Positions 36,022 through 48,305 are shown, counted from the stretch's first letter. The stretch is 64,000 nt of DNA from Lysobacteraceae bacterium NML93-0399 (GCA_002307375.1 NTJI01000001.1:620001-684000); one strand, 5' to 3'. Made by a program: numbers and translations. The notes: a model not told the origin generated them from the sequence alone.

Positions 36022-36843
36022 TCAGCGCAGACGCGAAAGCTGGATGGCACGGAGGCGATCGGCCGCGGTGCGGGCCGCATCGGTGCCGGGATATTGCTTG
36101 CCGACATCGGCCAGCGTGGTCTCGGCCCCGTCGAGGTCCTTGAGACCATACTGCGACAGGCCCACCTTGAGCATCGCGCCGGGCGCCTTGTCGCTCTGCG
36201 GATAGCGCTGCAGCAAGGACAGGAACTGCTCCTGTGCCATCGCGTAATTCTGGGTGACGTAATAGCTTTCGCCCAGCCAGTAGAGGGCGTTGGGCGCGTA
36301 GGTGCCTTGCGGATACTGCTGCAGGAAGCCCTGGAAAAGACGGGCCGAATCGGCGTATTCGCCGTTCTTCAGTGCGTTGAATGCCTGCTCGTAGGCACCC
36401 CGCTCATCGGCCGGCGCCGGCGCCGCCGTCTGGCCTGCGCCCGCATTGCCCGGGCCTGCGGCCTGGGCAGTGTCGTCTGCGCCCGGGGCCGGCGTGGCGC
36501 TTGCCGACGGGTCGGGAAGCTCCAGACCACCACCACCGCCCTGCCCACTTTCGAGCCGATTGAGACGGCCGTCGATGTCGAGGTACTGGTTGCGGTTGGA
36601 TGACTTGAGCTGCTCGTTCTGCTGCTGGAGTTCCTCGACCTGCGAACGCAGGGTCTGCAGCTCACGTCGCAGCTGATCGACCTGGTTGAGCAGGTCCATG
36701 TTGGCGTTGGTATCACCGGCGCGCGCCTCGAGCGAAGCCACGCGGTCGGCGAGGCTCGCACGCTGCGCCCAAGCGGGCGCGGCGACCACGAGGGTCGCCG
36801 CGAACGCTGCTGGGATGACCAGCCAATGACGCATCGAACGCAT
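36022..36843 (-). CDS. cpoB: Cell division coordinator CpoB (YbgF)
   Basis: A periplasmic protein linking Tol activity to PBP1B peptidoglycan synthesis at division. The 273-residue protein starts with a signal peptide ending AWA, then a trimerising coiled coil (about 30-95: VASLEARAGDTNANMDLLNQVDQLRRELQTLRSQVEELQ...), a Gly/Pro/Ala linker, and C-terminal TPR repeats (AYEQAFNALKNGEYADSARLFQGFLQQYP...). The ATG overlaps the pal stop (TGATG). Confidence 0.94.
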   Translation of the reverse strand: MRSMRHWLVIPAAFAATLVVAAPAWAQRASLADRVASLEARAGDTNANMDLLNQVDQLRRELQTLRSQVEELQQQNEQLKSSNRNQYLDIDGRLNRLESGQGGGGGLELPDPSASATPAPGADDTAQAAGPGNAGAGQTAAPAPADERGAYEQAFNALKNGEYADSARLFQGFLQQYPQGTYAPNALYWLGESYYVTQNYAMAQEQFLSLLQRYPQSDKAPGAMLKVGLSQYGLKDLDGAETTLADVGKQYPGTDAARTAADRLRAIQLSRLR

Positions 36844-37355
36844 CAGCGCGCCGTGTAGATGATCTCGACGCGACGATTGCGGGCCCAGCAATCCTCGTTC
36901 GAGTCATTGCAGACCGGACGCTCTTCGCCGTAGCTGACGACGGCCATCTGGGCAGCCGAGCCACCGTTGGCCTGCAGCGCCGAGGACACACCATTGCCGC
37001 GGCGCTCGCCCAAGCCCTGGTTGTACTCGCGGCTGCCGCGCTCATCGGCGTGGCCTTCGAGCGAGATGCGCGAGGAGTTGCGGTCACGCAGGTACTTGGC
37101 GTGGCAGGCCATCACGGCCTGGAATTCGGGACGCAGGGTGTCCTGATCCAGATCGAAGTAGACGACGCGCTGACGCAGGCATGCGTCGCTGTCGAGATCG
37201 GCCGGGGTGTAGGCACCCGCGGTCGGCGCGGTCGGCGCCACGGCGCCGGTCGACGGACCCGTGTCCATCGGGGCCTCTTCCTTCACCTTCTTGGAACACG
37301 CAACGGCGGCGGTGCACAGCAGCGCGGCCAGCATCACACGGGTGGTCGTCTTCAT
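36843..37355 (-). CDS. pal: Peptidoglycan-associated lipoprotein Pal
   Basis: An outer-membrane lipoprotein that ties the envelope together through TolB and peptidoglycan. The 170-residue protein has a lipobox AVAC (lipid Cys20), a short Pro/Thr-rich linker, and an OmpA-like domain (about 60-170) with VVYFDLDQDTLRPE, GHADERGSREYNQGLGERR, and the DCWARNRRVEI end. It lies between tolB and cpoB in the operon. Confidence 0.96.
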   Translation of the reverse strand: MKTTTRVMLAALLCTAAVACSKKVKEEAPMDTGPSTGAVAPTAPTAGAYTPADLDSDACLRQRVVYFDLDQDTLRPEFQAVMACHAKYLRDRNSSRISLEGHADERGSREYNQGLGERRGNGVSSALQANGGSAAQMAVVSYGEERPVCNDSNEDCWARNRRVEIIYTAR

Positions 37356-37420
37356 CTCGTCGATCCTTGGTTTCTATGAACAACAGGGCAATTGTTATTG
37401 TGTGAGACGTGCAGGCAGCG

Positions 37421-38743
37421 TCAGCGCTGTTCCCGGAACGGTCCCCATGCCGGCTCGCGCACATCACCCTCGGCGAGGACGAGGCGCTGACGTACGCGGC
37501 CATCCGAAGACACCGAATACAGCACACCCCTGCGCCCCTCACGCGCCGCGTACAGGACCATGCCGGCGTTCGGGGCGAAGCTCGGCGATTCGTCGAGCGA
37601 CCCTGGCGACAGCGTGGACCAGCGGGGCGACCCCAGGCTGCGATCCAGCAGTGCAATACGGTACACGTTGCCCGAACCTTGCGCTACGACGATTTTCTTG
37701 CCATCGAAGGACACCGAGGGATCGGCGTTGTAGCTGCCTTCGAACGTGACGCGCGTGGCGCTGCCGCCGGATGCCGGGGCCTGGTAGACCTGCGGACGAC
37801 CACCGCGGTCGGAGATGAAATAGATGCTGCCGCCGTCGGGCGCCCAGGCCGGCGAGGTGTCGATGGCGAAGTGGTTGGTGATCTGGGTCAGCGCCTTGCT
37901 GCCCAGGTCCATGACGTAGATCTCGGGGTTGCCGCTGCGCGACAGCGACAGGGCCAGGCGACGGCCGTCGGGCGAGAACGCAGGCGCGCCATTGATGCCG
38001 CGGAAGCTCGAAACCAGCTCACGGCTGCCGCTGGTGATGTCCTGGATGTAGATGGCGGAGTTGCCGCGCTCGAAGCTGACGTAGGCGACTCGGCGGCCGT
38101 CCGGGCTCCAGGCGGGCGACATCAGCGGCTCGTTGGAGCGCACGACGGTCTGCGGGTTGTGACCGTCCGAATCGGCGACCACGAGTGCGTAGCGCGCGCT
38201 TTCGCCCACACCGGTCTGGGTGATGTAGGCGATGCGGGTCCAGAATGCGCCGCGCACGCCGGTGATCTTCTCGTAGATGGCATCGGCCATCTGGTGGGCG
38301 ACGTCGCGCATCGCATCCGGGCGTGCGGTCATCGCCAGGCCGAGCATGCGCTCCTGCCGGGCGACGTCGAACAGCTCGTATTCGACGCGGTAGCTGCCGC
38401 CGCCGGCGTCGACGACGCGGCCGACGACGAGGAAGTCCTGACGCAGCGCGCGCCAGGTGGGGTACTGCACTTCGCTGCCACGGGTCGGACGCTCGACGAT
38501 GTCGCGCTCGGGCAGCGTGCGGAACTGGCCGGAGCGATCGAGGTCGGCGCGCACGACCGCCGCGACATCGGTATCGGGTGCAGCGGCGCTGCCCTGGTAG
38601 GGCATCGGGACGACGGCGATGGGCATCGCCTGCGCGCTGCCGCCGGTGATGTCGATTTCCAGCCCCTGCTGCTGCGCACTGGCGAGCATGGGCAGGGCGA
38701 GTGCGAACAGGGCCAGAAGGCCTCGGATCAGGATGGGCTTCAT
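37421..38743 (-). CDS. tolB: Tol-Pal system beta-propeller protein TolB
   Basis: A periplasmic protein with an N-terminal D1/D2 domain and a six-bladed beta-propeller that binds Pal and TolA. It has 440 residues with a signal peptide ending ASA (about residue 23). Repeated blade motifs: SPAWSPDGRRVAYVSFERG, APAFSPDGRRLALSLSRSG, SPAWAPDGGSIYFISDRGG and ADPSVSFDGKKIVVA. Confidence 0.96.
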   Translation of the reverse strand: MKPILIRGLLALFALALPMLASAQQQGLEIDITGGSAQAMPIAVVPMPYQGSAAAPDTDVAAVVRADLDRSGQFRTLPERDIVERPTRGSEVQYPTWRALRQDFLVVGRVVDAGGGSYRVEYELFDVARQERMLGLAMTARPDAMRDVAHQMADAIYEKITGVRGAFWTRIAYITQTGVGESARYALVVADSDGHNPQTVVRSNEPLMSPAWSPDGRRVAYVSFERGNSAIYIQDITSGSRELVSSFRGINGAPAFSPDGRRLALSLSRSGNPEIYVMDLGSKALTQITNHFAIDTSPAWAPDGGSIYFISDRGGRPQVYQAPASGGSATRVTFEGSYNADPSVSFDGKKIVVAQGSGNVYRIALLDRSLGSPRWSTLSPGSLDESPSFAPNAGMVLYAAREGRRGVLYSVSSDGRVRQRLVLAEGDVREPAWGPFREQR

Positions 38744-38829
38744 CGGTTTACCGGGCAGGAGTCAGAAGGAGAAATGGAACCCGGGCAGCTTGGCCGCTGC
38801 GCGGGACGTGAGGATGAATCCGGGCGCAA

Positions 38830-39204
38830 TCATGGCGTCGGCGCGGTGAACGTGATGGTGAGATCGCGCACGTACACGTCCTCGAAGCCAACGTAGGGCA
38901 GCGGCGCGGCGCGGTGAACCGCGCGCACGAGCGAGTCCTGCGCCGGCGCATCGAAACCGCAGTCCGGCCGGGCCTCCACCGCGAGCACGTCGCCACCGGG
39001 CAACTGCCGCACCTGCACGCGACACGATGCGCCGGCCTCGATCTGGGGCGGTGTCCATTGCTGCGTGATCGCGCGGCGTACGGCCATGGCATAGCGCGCC
39101 TCGAGCTTGGCGACTTCCGGTTCCTGCGGGGTAGCACCGGCCGCGGGAACCGCGATGCCGAGCGACATCGCCAGCATGGCCGCGACCGCGGCACGGGCGG
39201 GCAT
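38830..39204 (-). CDS. Secreted TolA C-terminal-domain-like protein in the tol operon
   Basis: A 124-residue protein with a signal peptide (to about residue 23) and a single domain related to domain III of the neighbouring TolA. By eye, 27 of 59 aligned positions are identical between Cys61-Phe119 here and Cys265-Phe323 of TolA. Both cysteines (61 and 82) keep the same 21-residue spacing, and the APLPYVGFE motif is shared. It lacks a membrane anchor and the long helical domain II. The start is chosen at the ATG overlapping the tolA stop (TGATG). It is probably a periplasmic TolB/Pal- or colicin-site-binding modulator; the role is inference. Confidence 0.82.
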   Translation of the reverse strand: MPARAAVAAMLAMSLGIAVPAAGATPQEPEVAKLEARYAMAVRRAITQQWTPPQIEAGASCRVQVRQLPGGDVLAVEARPDCGFDAPAQDSLVRAVHRAAPLPYVGFEDVYVRDLTITFTAPTP

Positions 39205-40183
39205 CAATCCTGTGCCCGGAAGTTGAAGTTGAGGCGACGGCTGAAGACCGGTTCGAATCCGGCGTACGGCAGCGGCTCGGCTGCGCGCACGGCGGCTTCG
39301 ACCGAGCGGCGGCCCTGAGCGTCGTACGGGCACGAGGCGTCGAACTCGACGCTGATCACCTGACCGCCGGGAATCTGCGTGATGTACATGCGGCAGACCT
39401 GACCGAGCGGAATGTTGTCGGGCCGACGCCAGTTGCGTCGCACAGCCTCCTGGATCGCGGCGGCGTACTTGGCGGCCAGGCCGCTGTCGCCATCGGGACG
39501 CCCAGGTGGCGGACTGGCGGCCGAGGCGGCGGCGCGCTGCTCCGATGCCTGCTGGGCATTGCGTTCGGCAATCTGCTTCAGGCGCTGCTCGGCAAGGCGG
39601 GCCTCGCGCTGGGTCTTCTCACGCTCGGCGCGCAGTTGTTCCAGCTCCTGCCGGGCGAGTCGACGCTTTTCCTCGGCCTCCTGCTGCTTCTGCTGCTCGG
39701 CCAGTTCGATCTGCTCTTGGCGGCGCTTGGCTTCCTGCTCTTTCTCGCGCTGCTCGGCGGCGATCGCCTCCCGACGCACGGCCTCCTGCGACACCGTGTC
39801 CGGCTCGGGGATGACCTCCTGCGGCGCGGGCTGGCGCGTTTCGACGGCATCTTCGGGACGCGGTTCGGGCAGCGGCTGCGGCGGCGCAGCCGTCGGTTGT
39901 TCGACCGGCTCGGGCAAGGGCTCGGGCACGGGATCCGGCGCGGGTTCGGGCGTCGGCTCGGGCACGGGCAGCGGCTCGGGACGCGATGCCAGCGCTTGGC
40001 GATCGGCCGCGCTCAGGGCGTTGGGATCGATGATGTCGGCCGAAACCGGCGAGCCCATCGCCGACTCCGGACGCGACGAGGCACTCCAGAGCGCGCCAAG
40101 GAAGATCAGGCCGAAGATCAGCACGTGGACCAGCAGCGCCAGCCCGATCGAGACCACGTTGTCGGAACGCGACTCGCGCATCG

Positions 40184-40187
<4 letters not shown>
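39204..40187 (-). CDS. tolA: Cell envelope integrity protein TolA
   Basis: The energy-transducing Tol component anchored in the inner membrane and reaching TolB/Pal. The 327-residue protein has an N-terminal helix (12-35), a Pro/Glu-rich stretch (70-130), a charged helical domain II (about 132-212, Glu/Gln/Arg/Lys rich), and domain III (about 238-325) with a Cys265/Cys286 pair and EPLPYAGFEPVF. The start overlaps the tolR stop (ATGA). The Pro-rich stretch is more TonB-like than E. coli TolA. Confidence 0.94.
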
Positions 40188-40621
<434 letters not shown>

Positions 40622-40673
40622 GGCGGGTTCCGGATACGTGGACGTGCCGACGGCCGCGGACGGCCGACGCGGT

Positions 40674-41471
40674 TCAGTCGGCGCCGCTCTGGCGTTCGAG
40701 GATCGAGGAGAACTCGTCGGAGAAGGCCTCGAAGCGCGTGGCCACGCGCTCGACCTTGGTCGCGAAGCGGTTGTAGGCCCACACCGCCGGGATGGCCGCG
40801 AACAGACCCATCGCGGTCGCGATCAGCGCCTCGGAAATGCCGGGCGCGACGGTGGCGATGGTCGCTTCCTTGACGCTGGCCAGGCCGTGGAACGAAATCA
40901 TGATGCCCCACACGGTGCCGAGTAGGCCGACATAAGGCGCGATCGAACCGACATTGGCGAGGTATTCGAGATTGCGCTCGAGCCCGTCGATCTCTCGCGC
41001 ACCGGCCACGCGCATGCCGCGCTGGGCGCCTTCGAGCTGGGTACGGCTGTCGATGCCGCGACGCTGGCGCTGACGCGAATATTCGCGGTAACCCGCCTCG
41101 AAGATGGCCTCCAGGCCTTCGATTTCACGGTTGCGCTCGGTCGCCGAGGCGTAGAGCTTGCCGATCTCCGCGCCCGACCAGAAGCGCTCCTCGAAGCGGT
41201 CGGCCTCCTTCTCGGCGCGATCGAGCAGGCGCTTCTTGCGGAAGATGATCACCCAGGAGGAAATCGACGCGAACAGCAGCAGCAACATCACCAGCTGCAC
41301 CGGAATCGACGCGTGCAGGATCAGCTCCAGGATGCTGAGGTCGTTGGGCAGCGGCGCGGTCGCAGCCGCGGCGGCGCCGGTGTTCGCCAGCTCGGTGGCA
41401 TTGGCGGCGGCCTCTTCGGGCAGCGCCTGCACCTGTGCGGCGGACTGCAACAACACGGGCATTGGGCTCAT
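40674..41471 (-). CDS. tolQ: Tol-Pal system protein TolQ
   Basis: A MotA/TolQ/ExbB proton channel protein of the inner membrane. The 265-residue protein has three helices; the last two contain VGLLGTVWGIMISF and GLFAAIPAVWAYNRF. The N-terminus is about 35 residues longer than in E. coli TolQ and rich in Ala, ahead of LSILELILHASIPVQLVML. The start ATG lies 6 bp after the ybgC stop. Confidence 0.95.
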   Translation of the reverse strand: MSPMPVLLQSAAQVQALPEEAAANATELANTGAAAAATAPLPNDLSILELILHASIPVQLVMLLLLFASISSWVIIFRKKRLLDRAEKEADRFEERFWSGAEIGKLYASATERNREIEGLEAIFEAGYREYSRQRQRRGIDSRTQLEGAQRGMRVAGAREIDGLERNLEYLANVGSIAPYVGLLGTVWGIMISFHGLASVKEATIATVAPGISEALIATAMGLFAAIPAVWAYNRFATKVERVATRFEAFSDEFSSILERQSGAD

Positions 41472-41477
41472 CCAGGT

Positions 41478-41924
41478 TTACTCCGCTGATGTTTCGAGTG
41501 ACTTGAGTTGGGAATACAGCGCATCGGGGATCGCCTGCGGCCTGAAATCGGCGGCCGACAGGGCCGCGATGCGGACCTCGGCGTCGAGCAGCAGTTCGCC
41601 GTCGCGGCGCACCTCCTGCACGAACACCGCGCTCGCGCGCCGGCACTGCCGCAGCACCACACTGACCTCCAGCGCGTCGTCGAGCCGCGCGGGGCTGCGG
41701 AAATCGATCCGCATCGCGCGCACCGCGAAGACCGTGCCATGCGTGTCGCGCAGCGTAGCCTGACCGTAGCCGTGGGACCGCATCCATTCGCTGCGCGCGC
41801 GTTCGAGAAACGCCACGTACTGCGCGTGATAGACGACGCCACCGGCGTCGGTATCTTCCCAGTAGACGCGTGTCGGCCAACTGAATGTGGGCGCCCGGGG
41901 GCTGGGGGTTCGGGTGTCGGTCAT
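41478..41924 (-). CDS. ybgC: Tol-Pal-associated acyl-CoA thioesterase YbgC
   Basis: A hotdog-fold thioesterase commonly encoded as the first gene of the tol-pal operon, acting on short or medium acyl-CoA or ACP in the cytoplasm. It has 148 residues from MTDTRTPSPRAP; the upstream open extension is low-complexity and discarded. The catalytic motif is YWEDTDAGGVVYHAQYVAFLERAR. Confidence 0.93.
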   Translation of the reverse strand: MTDTRTPSPRAPTFSWPTRVYWEDTDAGGVVYHAQYVAFLERARSEWMRSHGYGQATLRDTHGTVFAVRAMRIDFRSPARLDDALEVSVVLRQCRRASAVFVQEVRRDGELLLDAEVRIAALSAADFRPQAIPDALYSQLKSLETSAE

Positions 41925-41970
41925 GACGGGGTCTGCTGCGGGTTCGGGGACGACAGGCGCACGCGGAACA

Positions 41971-43008
<1,038 letters not shown>

Positions 43009-43053
43009 CCGCGCATGATCGCATGGCGACCGGCCCGATGTAGGCGCGTCAGA

Positions 43054-44055
<1,002 letters not shown>

Positions 44056-44145
44056 GCACGGGAAATGGGGACGCGCAGCCGGGTTTCCATCGCACCGATG
44101 GGACACTGTCGTGCAGCGTCCGTGCCTCCCTGCCCGCCTGCCGCC

Positions 44146-45456
44146 TCAGCCCGTGGACACCACCCGGTTGCGGCCGCGGGCCTTGGCGAGATACAGGCGC
44201 CGGTCGGCATCGGCCAGCAGCCGGTGCAGGTCATCGCCCGCCCGGGCGTGGCGCACGCCGATGCTGACGGTCATCTGCAGGGTCCCGTTGGCCGTGTCGA
44301 CGCGCAGGTCCTCGATGCGCTGGCGCAACTGTTCGAAGTACGTCGTCTGCGCCTCGGGGTCGAGGCCCGGCGCCAGCACGCAGAATTCCTCGCCGCCGAA
44401 CCGCGCCACCACATCGTCCGTCCGCGCGTGCAGCGACAGTGCCGCCGCGACCGCGCGCAGGGCGTGGTCACCGGCCTCGTGACCCCAGCCGTCGTTGATG
44501 CGCTTGAAGTGATCGATGTCGAGGATCGCCATCGTCAGCGGCTGCGGATCGGCCATCGTGCGCTGCACCATCCGTTCGGCCTGGTCGAGGAAATGGCGCC
44601 GGTTGGGCAGACCGGTGAGGAAATCGCGGGTTGCCAGGTCCTGCAGGGTGCCGATCAGCTCCAGCTGGTCGACGTTCTGCGACACCCGGCAGAAGAATTC
44701 CTCGCGCGAATAGGGTTTGCGCAGGAAATCGTTGGCGCCGCTCTTGAGGAAGCGCGCGACCAGCGTGGCGTCGCTGTTGCCCGAGATGCCGATGACGGCG
44801 ACCCGGTCGCGCGCCCGCAGGGCGCGCAGGCGGCGGGTCAGCTCGACGCCCTGCATGCCGGGCATTTCCTGGTCGACGATCGCCAGGCGGATGCTCGGGT
44901 CGGCCTCCAGCGCGCGCAAGGCACTCGCACCGTCCACCGCTTCGACCACGCGATAGCCGAACGTCTCGAGCAGGGCGGCGGTATGCAGGCGCGCGGACGC
45001 CGAGTCGTCGACGATCAGCGCCGAGATGCGCCGGTTGCGCTCGAGCCGCTTCACCAGCCAGACGATGTAGTCGAGGCTGCCGGGCGTGCTCTTGAGCACC
45101 ACGTCGATCACCCGGCGCCGGAGCATGCGCGCGCGCAGCTCTTCGTCGTACACGCCAGTAACCACGACGGTCGGGATATCCCGTTCGAGGAAGCAGTCGA
45201 TGACCGCCTCGCGGTCCCCGTCGGCGACGACCAGTCCGGTCAGCGCGAGAAACCAGTCGTCATAGCGGTCGAGCAGCGCACGCGCCTCGGCCAGGGTCGA
45301 GGCGACCACGACCGGGAGTTCGAGCTGCTGCTCGATCGCCTCGGCGATCGCCTGCACGTAGGCGCGCGAGTTTTCCAGCAGCAGCACACGCTGCGGCAGC
45401 GCCGGGCTGGGGGCGATCGCGTGGAGCGCTGGCAGGCAGGGCGTGACGTGCATCAT
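44146..45456 (-). CDS. Diguanylate cyclase with two receiver domains (first degenerate)
   Basis: A cytosolic response regulator making cyclic di-GMP. The 436-residue protein has REC1 (about 22-135), in which the expected phospho-acceptor aligns with Thr73 (FLALTGLVV). REC2 (about 144-262) has an intact Asp195 (LAIVDQEMPGMQG) and Lys247 in LRKPYS. The GGDEF domain (about 277-434) carries GGEEF (354-358) and an allosteric RxxD inhibitory site (Arg345-Asp348). No cognate histidine kinase is adjacent. The product-inhibition site predicts feedback control. Confidence 0.92.
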   Translation of the reverse strand: MMHVTPCLPALHAIAPSPALPQRVLLLENSRAYVQAIAEAIEQQLELPVVVASTLAEARALLDRYDDWFLALTGLVVADGDREAVIDCFLERDIPTVVVTGVYDEELRARMLRRRVIDVVLKSTPGSLDYIVWLVKRLERNRRISALIVDDSASARLHTAALLETFGYRVVEAVDGASALRALEADPSIRLAIVDQEMPGMQGVELTRRLRALRARDRVAVIGISGNSDATLVARFLKSGANDFLRKPYSREEFFCRVSQNVDQLELIGTLQDLATRDFLTGLPNRRHFLDQAERMVQRTMADPQPLTMAILDIDHFKRINDGWGHEAGDHALRAVAAALSLHARTDDVVARFGGEEFCVLAPGLDPEAQTTYFEQLRQRIEDLRVDTANGTLQMTVSIGVRHARAGDDLHRLLADADRRLYLAKARGRNRVVSTG

Positions 45457-45555
45457 CAGCCCCTTATCGGCGGTGCCGCACCGAACTTGAGACGGGCCGC
45501 ACAGATTCGCCCGGGCACTGACGCAGCGGCATCCGCCTGCTGCGCCTGCCGGCTG

Positions 45556-47481
45556 TCAGATCTGCACCTGCGATCCGAGCTCGACCAGGCGGTTGCCCGG
45601 AATGCGGAAGAAGCCGGTTGCAGGCGCCGCATTGCGGTGCATCAGCGCGAACAGCTTGTCGCGCCACACCGGCATGCCGCGCCTCGGGGTCGCGACCACG
45701 GTTTCGCGGCTGGTGAAGTACGTGGTCTCCATCGGATCGATGCAGATACCGCCTTCGATGTCGCCGCAACGCATCAGCGCCATTGGCACGTCCGGCGTTT
45801 CCATGAATCCGAAGCGGATGGTGATGCGATAGAAGTCGTCGCCGATCGACTCCATCTTCAGGCGCCGCGCCGGCGCGGCATAGGGCAGCGTCAGCGTTTC
45901 GACGGTGAGAAACACGTTGCGCGCGTGCAGCACCTTGTTGTGCTTGAGGTTGTGCATCAACGCATGCGGCACCACGCCCGGGTCGGCGGTGAGGAACACC
46001 GCCGTGCCCGGCACACGCACCGGCGGCGCCAGCATCAGGCCGGGAATGAAGGTGTCCAGCCGGATACCGTCCTTCTGGATCTCCGCGCGCAGCAGCTGGC
46101 GGCCGCGACGCCAGGTGCGCAGCAGCGTGAACAGCGTGATGCCCAGCACCAGCGGAAACCACGCGCCCTGCAGCACCTTGGCACCGTTGGCGATGACGAA
46201 GGCGATGTCGATGACGATGAACACGCTGCACAGCGGCAGCACCCATTTGCGCCAGCGCGGCCACAGCGCGCGTGCCACGACGATCAGCAGCAGGGTGTCG
46301 ATGAGCATCGTCAGCGACACCGAAATGCCGTAAGCGGCCGCCAGTGCCGACGAGGTCTTGAACGTCAGCACCAGCGCGATCACCACTACCGCCATCGCCC
46401 AGTTGATGCCGGGGATGTAGATCTGGCCGATCGTGTCGCTGGAGGTATGCCGCACGTGCATGCGCGGGATGTAACCCAGCTGCATCGCCTGGCGGGCCAC
46501 GGAGAACCCGCCGGTGATCACCGCCTGCGAGGCGATGACCGTGGCCGCCGTGGCCAGCACGATCATCGGCCAGCGCGCCCATTCGGGCACACCGATGTAG
46601 AACGGGTTCTGGATTGCGGCCGGATCCTCGAGCACCAGCGCGCCCTGCCCCAGATAATTGAGCATCAGCGCCGGCAGGACGAAGAAGTACCAGGCGTAGC
46701 GGATCGGCCGGGCGCCGAAATGGCCCATGTCGGTGTAGATCGCCTCGCCACCGGTCACCGCCAGCACCACCGCGCCGAGAATGAAGATGCCGCCCCAGCT
46801 GTGCTGGACGAAGAACTGCGCCGCCCACCACGGGTTGATCGCGTTCAGCACTTCCGGCTCATGGAGAATGTTGAGCACGCCCAGCGCGGCTAGCGAGGCG
46901 AACCACAGCATGGTGATCGGGCCGAAGATGCGCCCCACTTTGGCCGTGCCGAAGCGCTGGGTGGCGAACAGGATGCCCAGTACCAGCACGGTGATCGGGA
47001 TGATCCAGGCATGCAGTCCGGGGGCGACGACCTCCAGGCCTTCGACCGCCGACAGCACCGAAATGGCCGGCGTGATCACACCGTCACTGAAGAACAGCGA
47101 GGCGCCGAAGACGCCGAGAATGCCGACGAGGTAGCCCGAGCGCCCGCCCTTGGCCAGACAGCGCTGAGCGAGCGCCATCAGCGCCATGATCCCGCCCTCG
47201 CCGTCGTTGTCGGCGCGCAGGATGATGGTGACGTACTTGACCGTCACCACCAGCATCAGCGACCAGAAGATCATCGACAGCACACCGAGCACGGTGTCGT
47301 GGTCGGCGATCAGGCCGTAATGGCCAGAGAACGCCTCGCGCAGGGTGTAGAGCGGGCTGGTGCCGATGTCGCCGAAGACGACGCCGATCGCGCCGACGAT
47401 CAGGCCCGCCAGACCCACCTGGCCGTGTGACGTGCCATGGGAACGCGGGCCCGGATCGGGCTGACTGCTGGGGTGTGACAT
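45556..47481 (-). CDS. kup: Low-affinity potassium transporter Kup
   Basis: A KUP/HAK/KT K+:H+ symporter of the inner membrane. It has 641 residues from [11 protein letters not shown]; the longer open frame runs into ruvA and is discarded. About 12 helices, with signature [19 protein letters not shown] near the start, GDGEGG-like [11 protein letters not shown] and [15 protein letters not shown]. The C-terminal cytosolic domain (about 470-641) contains VFLTVETL and the [11 protein letters not shown] end. It starts 34 bp after ruvA on the same strand. Confidence 0.95.
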   Translation of the reverse strand: MSHPSSQPDPGPRSHGTSHGQVGLAGLIVGAIGVVFGDIGTSPLYTLREAFSGHYGLIADHDTVLGVLSMIFWSLMLVVTVKYVTIILRADNDGEGGIMALMALAQRCLAKGGRSGYLVGILGVFGASLFFSDGVITPAISVLSAVEGLEVVAPGLHAWIIPITVLVLGILFATQRFGTAKVGRIFGPITMLWFASLAALGVLNILHEPEVLNAINPWWAAQFFVQHSWGGIFILGAVVLAVTGGEAIYTDMGHFGARPIRYAWYFFVLPALMLNYLGQGALVLEDPAAIQNPFYIGVPEWARWPMIVLATAATVIASQAVITGGFSVARQAMQLGYIPRMHVRHTSSDTIGQIYIPGINWAMAVVVIALVLTFKTSSALAAAYGISVSLTMLIDTLLLIVVARALWPRWRKWVLPLCSVFIVIDIAFVIANGAKVLQGAWFPLVLGITLFTLLRTWRRGRQLLRAEIQKDGIRLDTFIPGLMLAPPVRVPGTAVFLTADPGVVPHALMHNLKHNKVLHARNVFLTVETLTLPYAAPARRLKMESIGDDFYRITIRFGFMETPDVPMALMRCGDIEGGICIDPMETTYFTSRETVVATPRRGMPVWRDKLFALMHRNAAPATGFFRIPGNRLVELGSQVQI

Positions 47482-47515
47482 GGAAATGTCGACCTGGCCG
47501 ACGGATGTGGGGGTG

Positions 47516-48106
47516 TCAGCGAAGCGCGGACTGTAGCGCTTTCCGGATGATGGTTTCGGGCCCGTCGCCCTCCGCGGCGGCCGCCTTGGCCATCTTCTGG
47601 GCCTCGGCGGGCTTGTAGCCCAGCTGTTGCAGCGCCACGACCGCCTCCGACAACGGATCGGCCGGGATCGGCGCGCTGCCGATCGCACCACCCGCGCCCG
47701 CCAGGTCCGCCGCGCGGTCGCGCAGCTCGACGACGATGCGCTCGGCGGTCTTCTTGCCGATGCCCGGAATCTTGGTCAGCGCGGTGACGTCACCGGTCTG
47801 CACCAGACGCGCAAAGGCATCGACGCTGACGCCCGAGAGCACCGCCAGCGCGATCTTCGCGCCGATGCCGGTGACCTTCTGCACATCGCGGAACAGCCGC
47901 CGTTCGGACTCGTGCAGGAAGCCGTACAGCGAGACGCTGTCCTCCTTCTGCGCGTAGTGGGTGAACAGCGACACCTCGCGCCCCACCTCCGGCAGGTCGT
48001 AGAAGGTGCTCATCGGCGCCTCGAGTTCGTAACCGACGCCGTTCACGTCGATCACCAGCCACGGCGGCGCCTTGTGGGCCAGGGTGCCGCGCAGTCGTCC
48101 GATCAT
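47516..48106 (-). CDS. ruvA: Holliday junction DNA helicase subunit RuvA
   Basis: A tetrameric junction-binding protein that loads RuvB. The 196-residue protein has an OB-fold N-terminal domain ([28 protein letters not shown]), tandem helix-hairpin-helix motifs ([31 protein letters not shown]) and a C-terminal RuvB-binding domain ([18 protein letters not shown]). Confidence 0.96.
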   Translation of the reverse strand: MIGRLRGTLAHKAPPWLVIDVNGVGYELEAPMSTFYDLPEVGREVSLFTHYAQKEDSVSLYGFLHESERRLFRDVQKVTGIGAKIALAVLSGVSVDAFARLVQTGDVTALTKIPGIGKKTAERIVVELRDRAADLAGAGGAIGSAPIPADPLSEAVVALQQLGYKPAEAQKMAKAAAAEGDGPETIIRKALQSALR

Positions 48107-48150
48107 CGGGTCAGATCTCCAGAAAATGCGTGGGGCACGAACGTCCTCTC

Positions 48151-48262
48151 AGCCTCGTCACTCCCGCGCAGGCGGGAGTCCATGGACTTTTGTGCGATCC
48201 AGCCGGACGTCCATGGATTCCCGCCTGCGCGGGAATGACATCCGGATTTCGCCGAATCAACG
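48151..48262. repeat. Inverted repeat of the CATTCCCGC...GCGGGAATCCATGGAC type
   Basis: GTCACTCCCGCGCAGGCGGG followed by AGTCCATGGAC is mirrored, after about 24 bp, by GTCCATGGAT followed by TCCCGCCTGCGCGGGAATGA. It forms a long imperfect palindrome in the 200-bp ruvC/ruvA gap. Confidence 0.8.
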
Positions 48263-48305
48263 CGATGACGCGGGAATGACGATACCGGGCATCGCTGCCA
48301 TCGGC

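Noticed and set aside
39240-39262. GGTTCGAATCC resembling a tRNA T-arm
   Set aside because: It lies inside tolA coding sequence and no acceptor, D or anticodon arms can be formed around it.
45556-47481. kup as a recently acquired island within the ruv cluster
   Set aside because: No flanking repeats, integrase or visible compositional shift; the gene is on the same strand with tight spacing to ruvA.
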